DNA of 32,300 nucleotides from an uncultured Pelagibacteraceae bacterium (GTDB lineage Bacteria; Pseudomonadota; Alphaproteobacteria; Pelagibacterales; Pelagibacteraceae), in contig CABXWS010000002.1 of the NCBI GenBank assembly GCA_902515965.1, forward strand, positions 1-32,300. Direction: 5' to 3'. The translations under genes and the position numbers were made by a program. Shown here in pieces: positions 1 through 7,538 of this stretch; within the stretch, counting starts at the first letter, position 1, and every line of letters begins with the position of its first letter. The notes under the pieces are model-generated. The model had not been told where the DNA came from and did not search any database. It saw nothing but the letters and a program-made list of their open reading frames with translations.

Positions 1-849
1 TCTGAAAATTATCAAAGAGAAATGTCTTCACCAATTACAGGAGAAAACTCTTGTTCTAGGCTAAGTCCACACATTGCGTTTGGTAACATTTCAATCAAAG
101 AAATAATAAATAAAACCAATGAAAAATTAAATACAAATTTATCTTTTTCCCACAAAAAATCTCTAATTGCCTTTAAAAGCAGATTGGCTTGGCACTGCCA
201 TTTTATTCAAAAATTATATGATGAGCCAGAGATTGAGTTTAGAAATATGAACAGTGCTTATAATGGTATTAGAGAAAATGATTTTAATGAAGATTATTTT
301 CTAGTTTGGAAAAAAGGTTTAACGGGATACCCATTTGTAGATGCTTGTATGAGATATCTAAAATATAATGGTTGGATTAATTTTAGAATGAGAGCAATGC
401 TTGTCTCTTTTGCATCCTATCAATTATGGCTTGATTGGAAAAAAACTTCAAAATATTTAGCAAAATTGTTTACAGATTATGAACCAGGTATTCATTACTC
501 ACAATTTCAAATGCAATCAGGCACAACAGGCATAAACTCAATAAGAATTTACAACCCTATAAAGCAATCTATGGATCAAGATCCTGATGGAAAATTTATT
601 AAAAAATGGGTTCCTGAATTAAAAAATATTCAAGGAAAAATAATTCATGAACCATGGAAACTTACATTCATCGAACAAAAGGGATTAAATTTAGAATTAG
701 GCAAAGATTACCCATCTCCAATCGTTGACAATAAAATATCAACAACAATTGCTAAAGAAAAAATTTGGAATATCAAGAAAACAGCAGAGGCAAAAATTAT
801 TTCGGCCGAAGTATTAAAAAAACATGCTAGCCTGTCACAAAGAAGATAG
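1..849 (+). CDS. Cryptochrome/deoxyribodipyrimidine photolyase family protein, C-terminal FAD-binding part (5' truncated by window edge)
   Basis: Frame is open from base 1 (SENYQREMSSPITGENSCSRLSPHIAFGNIS...). Photolyase FAD-domain motifs: SRLSPHIAFGNIS, GYPFVDACMRYLKYNGWINFRMRAMLVSF, DYEPGIHYSQFQMQSG, RIYNPIKQSMDQDPDGKFIKKWVPEL. Confidence 0.9.
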   Translation, partial: SENYQREMSSPITGENSCSRLSPHIAFGNISIKEIINKTNEKLNTNLSFSHKKSLIAFKSRLAWHCHFIQKLYDEPEIEFRNMNSAYNGIRENDFNEDYFLVWKKGLTGYPFVDACMRYLKYNGWINFRMRAMLVSFASYQLWLDWKKTSKYLAKLFTDYEPGIHYSQFQMQSGTTGINSIRIYNPIKQSMDQDPDGKFIKKWVPELKNIQGKIIHEPWKLTFIEQKGLNLELGKDYPSPIVDNKISTTIAKEKIWNIKKTAEAKIISAEVLKKHASLSQRR

Positions 850-889
850 ACCAAAATGTCCTATAAAACTATTAAATGTTAGCAACAAA

Positions 890-921
890 TTGGGAAAATG
901 CTTCATTTATAATAATATAAT
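890..921 (+). promoter_or_regulatory. Possible sigma70-type promoter upstream of the ABC operon (TTGGGA, 17 nt, TAATAT)
   Basis: TTGGGA at 890-895 and TAATAT at 913-918, overlapping TATAAT at 916-921, in the intergenic region before the 997 CDS. AT-rich background makes chance matches likely. Confidence 0.25.
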
Positions 922-996
922 TTAAACAAACAAAAACCTTTGATGATAAAATTAATAAAATCTATAATTAAATATAAAAAATAATTTAAATAAATA

Positions 997-2082
997 ATGG
1001 CGAGCATTAGTATAAGTAAAGTTAACAAATATTTTGGTAACACACATGTTATTAAAGATGTTTCATTAGATATAAAAAGTGAGTCATTCACTGTTCTTGT
1101 AGGACCCAGCGGTTGTGGTAAATCTACAATTCTTAGAATGATTGCAGGTTTAGAAGAAATAAATTCTGGGACTATATCGATTGACGATAAAATTGTTAAC
1201 GATTTACCTCCTAAAGAAAGAAATATTGCGATGGTATTTCAGTCTTATGCACTTTACCCACACATGACTGTATTTGATAATATGGCTTTTGGCTTGAAGA
1301 TTGAGAAAAAGTCAAAAGAGGAAATCGAACAAAGAGTTATGGAGGCAGCTAAGATCTTGCAAATTGAAGAATACCTAAAGAGAAAACCAAAGCAATTATC
1401 AGGAGGTCAACGTCAAAGAGTTGCAATTGGAAGAGCGATCACAAGAAAACCCAAAGTATTTTTATTCGATGAGCCATTATCGAACTTGGATGCAGCTTTA
1501 AGAGTTCAAATGAGAGTAGAATTAGCAAAATTACATGATCAGCTTAATGCAACAATGATTTATGTAACTCACGACCAAACAGAAGCAATGACCCTTGCAA
1601 ATGATATTGTTGTGCTAGATCATGGAATAGTTTCTCAGAATGGAACACCTATGAATCTATATAATAATCCGGAGAATTTGTTTGTTGGTGGATTTATTGG
1701 TTCCCCAAAAATGAATTTCATAGATAGCAAAGTTTTAAGCAAAAATTCTGAAAGTACAGAAGTAGATGTTATGGGATCTGGAAAATTAATCGTTCCAAAA
1801 ATATCTTTAAATATTCAAGAGGGAGATGCTGTAAAAATTGGAGTTAGACCTGAACATTTAATATTAAATGATAAATCGGGCGCATTATGGGAAAGTAAAG
1901 TTTTTGTTGTAGAAAAATTAGGTTCAGGAACTTATTTGTATTTAGAAAAACAAGGAGATCCATTAGTTGTTCAAACTGATGGAGATACAGATATAAAAGT
2001 TGGAGATACAATTAAAATTGGATTTGATGCATCTCGTTGTCATTTATTTGAGAGCAATGGAAATTCTTTTAAAAGTATTTGA
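997..2082 (+). CDS. ABC transporter ATP-binding protein, MalK/UgpC/MsmK-type (carbohydrate importer)
   Basis: Walker A GPSGCGKST, signature LSGGQRQRVAIGRAI, Walker B VFLFDEPLSNLD, H-loop VTHDQTEAMTLA, C-terminal TOBE-like domain. Confidence 0.95.
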   Translation: MASISISKVNKYFGNTHVIKDVSLDIKSESFTVLVGPSGCGKSTILRMIAGLEEINSGTISIDDKIVNDLPPKERNIAMVFQSYALYPHMTVFDNMAFGLKIEKKSKEEIEQRVMEAAKILQIEEYLKRKPKQLSGGQRQRVAIGRAITRKPKVFLFDEPLSNLDAALRVQMRVELAKLHDQLNATMIYVTHDQTEAMTLANDIVVLDHGIVSQNGTPMNLYNNPENLFVGGFIGSPKMNFIDSKVLSKNSESTEVDVMGSGKLIVPKISLNIQEGDAVKIGVRPEHLILNDKSGALWESKVFVVEKLGSGTYLYLEKQGDPLVVQTDGDTDIKVGDTIKIGFDASRCHLFESNGNSFKSI

Positions 2083-2185
2083 ATCAACTTAGAGTAGTAC
2101 GATTATCATTATATTTACAAGTTTATTTTATGTTTCATTCAACGAGTAGTTTGTTAAATTTAATTTTTTAAAAAGAGGGGAAAAT

Positions 2186-3514
2186 ATGAATAAAAAAATA
2201 TTTATAATGATCACTGCGTTTGCATTTGTATTCAATTCATTTGCTTTTGCAGATATCAAGTTCTGGACGACTGAAACTCAACCAGCAAGAATGGCTAAAC
2301 AAGAGGAAATGGCTAAAGCTTTCGAAGCAAAAACTGGTATTGGCGTGGAAGTAATTCCAATTGGTGAAAAGGACTTAGGTACAAGAGCAACAGCAGCGGC
2401 AGCAGCAGGAGATCTTCCTGATGTAATTTACCATACGCTTCAATATGTATTGCCGTGGGCTGAAGCAGGAATTTTAGATGTTGATGCAAATAATGACGTT
2501 GTTAAAACACTTGGACAGAAAACATTTGCTCCAGGTGCTTTAAAGATGGCTAAGAAGGGCGGCAAAATTGCAGCTGTACCTGTAGACGGCTGGACACAAA
2601 TGGTTGTTTATAGAAAAGATTTATTTGCAGACGCTGGTTTAGAGCCACCAACAACTTACGCAAACATAGAAAAGGCAATAGATACTTTATCTAGCAAAGA
2701 TATGTTCGGATTTGTTGCAGCAACTAAAACTGATGAGAACTTTATGAGTCAAGTTCTGGAACATGTTATGCTGGCGAATGGCGTAAATTTAGTTAAAAAA
2801 GGTGGAACTAAAAAACAAGGTCGAGCATTAAAGAATTCTTTAGAGTTTTACAAAAAATTAGCGAAAGCTAGTCCTCCAGGTGAACTTTATTGGAAACAGT
2901 CAAGAGAACTTTATTTTGCTGGCAAAACTCCAATGATAATTTGGTCACCATTTATCATGGACGAGTTAGCTGGTTTAAGAGACTCTGCACCGCCAACAAT
3001 TAATAGTGATCCAACATCATCTGAATTGGCTTCTAAAACAGGCTTTATTACTAATTTCAGTGGACCTAATAATGTTAAAGGTGCTGCATGGGCAGATGTT
3101 AGATACTTTGGAATAACAGCAGATGCAGATACAGATGAAGCTAAACAATTTATTCTTTATTCGATGGATGAAGGATATACGAGTACTTTATCTATAGCAC
3201 CAGAAGGCAAATTCCCAGTTAGAAGAGGTAATTCAAGTGACCCAAGTGCATTTACACAAGCTTGGAGTAAATTACCTGTCGGTGTTGATAGAAAAGCTCC
3301 TTTAACAGATCTATACTCAGCAGATGTAATTAACAATATTGTAGCTGGACTAGATACTGCTAATAGATGGGGAGTTAAAGAGGGTGAATTATCAAGAGCA
3401 TCTAAAATAATCAACTCACAATTCTTGAATAGAATCACTAGACAATTCATTGATGATCAATTAACTGTTGATCAAGCAGTTGATGAAATCAATACTGTAC
3501 TAGCTAATTTCTAG
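2186..3514 (+). CDS. ABC transporter extracellular solute-binding protein, family 1
   Basis: Signal peptide (MNKKIFIMITAFAFVFNSFAFA), SBP_bac_1-type sequence (TEKMAKAFEAKTGIGVEV-like start, DLPDVIYHTLQYVLPWAEAGILDVD), strong SD AGAGGGG 6 nt upstream, operon context. Confidence 0.92.
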   Translation: MNKKIFIMITAFAFVFNSFAFADIKFWTTETQPARMAKQEEMAKAFEAKTGIGVEVIPIGEKDLGTRATAAAAAGDLPDVIYHTLQYVLPWAEAGILDVDANNDVVKTLGQKTFAPGALKMAKKGGKIAAVPVDGWTQMVVYRKDLFADAGLEPPTTYANIEKAIDTLSSKDMFGFVAATKTDENFMSQVLEHVMLANGVNLVKKGGTKKQGRALKNSLEFYKKLAKASPPGELYWKQSRELYFAGKTPMIIWSPFIMDELAGLRDSAPPTINSDPTSSELASKTGFITNFSGPNNVKGAAWADVRYFGITADADTDEAKQFILYSMDEGYTSTLSIAPEGKFPVRRGNSSDPSAFTQAWSKLPVGVDRKAPLTDLYSADVINNIVAGLDTANRWGVKEGELSRASKIINSQFLNRITRQFIDDQLTVDQAVDEINTVLANF

Positions 3515-3530
3515 TAATTTAATAATTTTA

Positions 3531-3563
3531 AAAAGCGGATAATATTAATTATCCGCTTTTTTT
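3531..3563 (+). terminator. Hairpin with U-tract between binding-protein and permease genes; partial terminator/attenuator candidate
   Basis: GCGGATAAT (3535-3543), ATTA, ATTATCCGC (3548-3556), a perfect 9-bp stem followed by seven T (3557-3563). The next ATG is at 3566. Confidence 0.8.
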
Positions 3564-3565
3564 AT

Positions 3566-4825
3566 ATGACAACAAAACTTGCAAAAATTGAAAAAAGAAC
3601 AGCATATCTTTTAATATTTCCTTCGATCCTTTTAGTATTTTCTATAATTTTATTTCCAATATTCTCTAATATCTGGATAAGTTTTAAAAATGTTGAACTT
3701 AAAGATATCAGAATACCTGAACCAAGAGCAAAAAAATTAGTAAAATCGGTAACAGATAATCCAACAAAAATAAAAATAATTTATAAATTAAGAAACAGTT
3801 CACTTACTCAAGAAATTAAAAATGTTAAATTTAAAGATAAATTCCCAAAGGGTTTAGAAGCAATTAATTTAGATGAAAGGTGTCAATTTGAAAAAAATAT
3901 ACTTAAATGCGAATTTGGAAACTGGCCTGAAAAATATAGAGAACAACTAGAAATTGTTTTTCAAAATATAAAAGGGAAAGAAATACCAAAAAAAAAATTA
4001 AAATCTTTTAAACCTAATTTATCGGGCAAGTCACAGAACATACTGTTAACATATGAATTTACTCTAAATAACTTCAAAAAAGTAGTAAAAGACAAAGAAT
4101 TTATAGATCTACTATTAACTACATTTTATTACACATTTTTTGGAACTATAGGAGCGATTATATTTGGAGTTTTGGCTGCTCAACTAGTAAATCAAAAATT
4201 TTTTGGAAGAACATACATGAGAAGTGTTCTTCTCTTTCCATATGTTGCACCCGTTGTTGCACTTGCATATACTTGGGAACTTCTACTTGATCCAACGAGT
4301 GGAACTTTAAATAATTTATTAATTAATTATCAAATAATTGATGGACCAATAAATCTATTAGGTCAAAAATACGTAACTTTAAATATATTTGGTTTTGACT
4401 TTAAACTAAGATTAGCATTAACAACTGTAATAATTTTTGAAATTTGGAGATATTTTCCCTTAGCATTTTTATTTATTCTTGCCCGTCTTCAGGCTGTTCC
4501 AAAAGAACTATATGAAGCAGCTGATGTTGATGGAGCTGATCCTCTACAAAAATTTTTGAATATAACCTTACCTCAGATATTAGCTGTTATTTCAATTTTA
4601 TTCATGATTAGATTTATTTGGAATTTTAATAAATTTGAAGACATCTTTTTACTAACCGGAGGTGCATCAGGAACTAGGACATTGCCAATAAATGTTTATC
4701 AAAAAGGATTTTCTTTGGGAGATATTGGCATGGGTTCAGCCGTTTCTTTAGTGATAGTAGTATTTTTATTAGTTTTTATGTTTATCTATTTTAAACTTTT
4801 AGGAAAGAGAGCCAATGAAAGTTAA
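3566..4825 (+). CDS. ABC transporter permease, MalF/UgpA-like, with a ~118-aa extracytoplasmic insertion after TM1
   Basis: Binding-protein-dependent permease EAA-type motif (ELYEAADVDGADPLQKFLNITLPQI) and FTLNNFKKVVKDKEF; extra segment at residues ~46-163. Confidence 0.9.
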   Translation: MTTKLAKIEKRTAYLLIFPSILLVFSIILFPIFSNIWISFKNVELKDIRIPEPRAKKLVKSVTDNPTKIKIIYKLRNSSLTQEIKNVKFKDKFPKGLEAINLDERCQFEKNILKCEFGNWPEKYREQLEIVFQNIKGKEIPKKKLKSFKPNLSGKSQNILLTYEFTLNNFKKVVKDKEFIDLLLTTFYYTFFGTIGAIIFGVLAAQLVNQKFFGRTYMRSVLLFPYVAPVVALAYTWELLLDPTSGTLNNLLINYQIIDGPINLLGQKYVTLNIFGFDFKLRLALTTVIIFEIWRYFPLAFLFILARLQAVPKELYEAADVDGADPLQKFLNITLPQILAVISILFMIRFIWNFNKFEDIFLLTGGASGTRTLPINVYQKGFSLGDIGMGSAVSLVIVVFLLVFMFIYFKLLGKRANES

Positions 4826-6008
4826 AAACTTATTAACTTATTGTTTAATTTCATCCTTATTTTTATTTTTACTTATTTCTATTTGGAAAATCTTAGTGAC
4901 ACTACAAGGAATTGTTTTGACGAATTTTAATTTTAATAATTTATATATTTTTGGAATAGTTCTTTCTTTATTAAATCTTTTAATTGGAAAAAAATTTAAT
5001 CTAAATGTTAAAGTAATTATTCTTTCGTTTACTTTCACTATTTTTGATTTTTTTATCTCAGTAAATTTACCCATTTGGTATAGTTTTGGAATATTCTTAG
5101 TTTCTGTATTCTTTTTTAATACAATAAAAAACTATGATAAAATTTTTCTGTCGAAAAATCATTCATCTCAACAATTATTTTTTAAATTTTTAACATTTTT
5201 TGGTATTACTCTATTTTCATTTGTAATTCTCTTCCCTTTTTACATGATGTTAATTACAAGTTTCAAAACACAAGCTTTATTACTTATAAATCCTTTAGAT
5301 TTTAGTATTAATTTTACAAAAGGGATTCCAGAATTATTTAAATCTTATTTAATAGTGTTTAAAGATTATAATTTTGGAAAATATATGCTGACTAGTACAA
5401 TAGTTTCTTTAGGAACAGTAATTATTACTTTGGTTTTTGCAATACCTGCTGCATATGCTGTTGCAAGACTTAATTTTTTTGGAAAAAATTTTATATCAAC
5501 TTCAATCCTGATTATTTATTTGTTTCCTGCGATCGTATTGGTGATTCCCTTATATACAATTTTTAGTCAATTAGGATTACGAAATTCTATTGAAGGATTG
5601 TTAATAGTGTATACGGCAACCACACTGCCTGTAGCAATCTATATGTTGCAAGGCTACTTTAAAAGTATACCAAAAGAGCTTGAAGAGGCCGGGATTATTG
5701 ATGGTCAAAATTGGCTTGGTATTATTTTAAAAATAATACTCCCACTTAGTTTACCTGCAATATCATCTGTCGCTTTATATGTATTTATGATAGCTTGGAA
5801 TGAATTTTTATTTTCATTAATGTTCTTAGACAGACCTAATTCATTCACATTATCTAGGGCAATCCAATTTCTCAATATTGGAGCCGAAACTCCTAGGCAA
5901 TATTTAATGGCAGGATCAGTAGTTGTAACTTTACCTATATTAATAATTTTTGTTTATTTTGAAAAATACCTCGTAAGCGGTCTTACCGCAGGAAGCGTTA
6001 AAGGATAA
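4815..6008 (+). CDS. ABC transporter permease, MalG/UgpE-like, with ~120-aa multi-TM N-terminal extension
   Basis: EAA-type motif (ELEEAGIIDGQNWLGIILKIILPLSLPAI), MalG-type ILFPFYMMLITSFKTQ start of the core at residue ~127, C-terminal GLTAGSVKG. Overlaps the previous gene by 11 nt. Confidence 0.9.
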   Translation: MKVKNLLTYCLISSLFLFLLISIWKILVTLQGIVLTNFNFNNLYIFGIVLSLLNLLIGKKFNLNVKVIILSFTFTIFDFFISVNLPIWYSFGIFLVSVFFFNTIKNYDKIFLSKNHSSQQLFFKFLTFFGITLFSFVILFPFYMMLITSFKTQALLLINPLDFSINFTKGIPELFKSYLIVFKDYNFGKYMLTSTIVSLGTVIITLVFAIPAAYAVARLNFFGKNFISTSILIIYLFPAIVLVIPLYTIFSQLGLRNSIEGLLIVYTATTLPVAIYMLQGYFKSIPKELEEAGIIDGQNWLGIILKIILPLSLPAISSVALYVFMIAWNEFLFSLMFLDRPNSFTLSRAIQFLNIGAETPRQYLMAGSVVVTLPILIIFVYFEKYLVSGLTAGSVKG

Positions 6009-7267
6009 TGAGTCAAAGAGTAGAGGAAGCAAAGAAAATATTGCTAGGTAACAGAAAAAATGGTTATACTTTACCAACTAATAATAAGCTTTATCCAGCT
6101 CAATGGAATTGGGATTCAGCATTCATAGCCCTTGGTTATTCCTATTTCAATTTAGATTATGCATTAGAAGAATTGGAGACATTACTTGCGGGACAGTGGG
6201 ACGATGGGATGGTACCGCATATTCTTTTTCATGATAATGACACAACTTATTTTCCAAATCATAAAACATGGAAGTGTGGAAAAAATATTCCTTCATCAGG
6301 TATTACCCAACCACCAGTAATAGCAAGTATATTAAAGATTATTTTAGAAAATCATCAATTAAATGAAGGACAAAATACTAGGGTCGTTCAAATTTTGAAA
6401 AAAATAAAAAAGTATCACGATTGGTTTATTAAGTTTAGAGATCCAAAGAAAACAGGCTTAATATCTATACTACATCCTTGGGAAAGTGGCTATGATAACT
6501 CTCCTATATGGGATAAGCCCATGAGTAATATAAGTGTTGATAAAGAATTAAATTATCAGAGAAGGGATCTTGAAGTATCAAATTCTGAAGAAAGACCTTT
6601 AAAGAAAGATTACGACCGGTACATAACTATTAGAGATCAATTTAAAGAAGCAAATTATGATCCAAATAAATTATACGATATATCAGTTTTTAATGTCGTA
6701 GATGTCGGGTTTAATTCAATTTTCCTTAAAGCTAACAAAGATCTTTTAGAAATTTCAAAAAAGTATGATTTGGATTTTCAAAATTTGCATGAATTTATTT
6801 CGCTTAACGAAAATAGATTACTTGGTCTGTTTAGCAAAGAGAATAATAATTTTTTATCCCAAGATTTAAAAACTAAAAATAATTTAAATATTCCCTCAAT
6901 AACTAACTATTTTTCTTTATTTGCAGATCTTAACAATCAAGAATTAAATAAAAAACTTATCGAAAATTTAAAAAGTCACAATTCGAATGAGAAATACTTT
7001 TTCTCTTCAATAGATCCTAAGCATGAAACTTTTAACGAAAAAAGGTATTGGCGTGGTCCTGTTTGGATAAATTGTAATTGGTTGGTCTATCAAGGTCTAA
7101 AGAATAAAGATAAAGAATATTCGGAGTTATTAAAAAACAAAACTATGGAATTAATCGAGGAAAAAGGTTTCCATGAATATTATAGTTGCAAAAGTGGAAA
7201 TGTAATGGGCGCGAATAATTTTTCATGGAGCGCAGCATTATATTTAGACTTAGCTCTAGAAAAATAA
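6008..7267 (+). CDS. GH63-like (MGH1-type) glycoside hydrolase; candidate glucosylglycerate/mannosylglycerate hydrolase
   Basis: LYPAQWNWDSAFIALGYS, LHPWESGYDNSPIWDKPM and RYWRGPVWINCNWLVYQGL motifs typical of the (alpha/alpha)6 MGH1/GH63 clan. No signal peptide. TAATG overlap with the upstream permease. Confidence 0.82.
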   Translation: MSQRVEEAKKILLGNRKNGYTLPTNNKLYPAQWNWDSAFIALGYSYFNLDYALEELETLLAGQWDDGMVPHILFHDNDTTYFPNHKTWKCGKNIPSSGITQPPVIASILKIILENHQLNEGQNTRVVQILKKIKKYHDWFIKFRDPKKTGLISILHPWESGYDNSPIWDKPMSNISVDKELNYQRRDLEVSNSEERPLKKDYDRYITIRDQFKEANYDPNKLYDISVFNVVDVGFNSIFLKANKDLLEISKKYDLDFQNLHEFISLNENRLLGLFSKENNNFLSQDLKTKNNLNIPSITNYFSLFADLNNQELNKKLIENLKSHNSNEKYFFSSIDPKHETFNEKRYWRGPVWINCNWLVYQGLKNKDKEYSELLKNKTMELIEEKGFHEYYSCKSGNVMGANNFSWSAALYLDLALEK

Positions 7268-7282
7268 CTTAATTATTAGTAC

Positions 7283-7426
7283 TTAATTACCGTAAGGAAT
7301 TCCGACTAACTTTCCATTTTCATTATAAAAATAGAAGTAGTTTGGGTTTACAAATTTAGGTTTTTTTGCAATAGACTTAAGTTTACTTAATAATTTGTTT
7401 TTTTTAGATTTACGTTTGATGAGTCT
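7283..7426 (-). pseudogene. Possible gene remnant or unannotated tiny ORF on the minus strand (no ATG)
   Basis: Open frame RLIKRKSKKNKLLSKLKSIAKKPKFVNPNYFYFYNENGKLVGIPYGN* bounded by an upstream stop, with no ATG; C-terminal part has protein-like composition. Confidence 0.3.
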
Positions 7427-7538
7427 TTAATATAAAAAAAATTGAACTAAACTATTGATAACTTTTCAACTCTGATATGCATTAATTTATAATTATTTAC
7501 TAAAAATTACGTATATTTATTGATTTATTTTATTTGTT

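Noticed and set aside
903-1091. Minus-strand 62-aa ORF in the operon leader and ABC ATPase start
   Set aside because: Overlaps the strongly supported ATPase gene; composition is an artefact of AT-rich antisense sequence.
2388-2412. GCAACAGCAGCGGCAGCAGCAGGA microsatellite-like run
   Set aside because: Encodes an Ala-rich helix (RATAAAAAGD) normal in solute-binding proteins; not a tandem repeat of interest.
3157-3450. Minus-strand 97-aa ORF antisense to the binding protein
   Set aside because: Fully inside a well supported CDS with no recognisable family.
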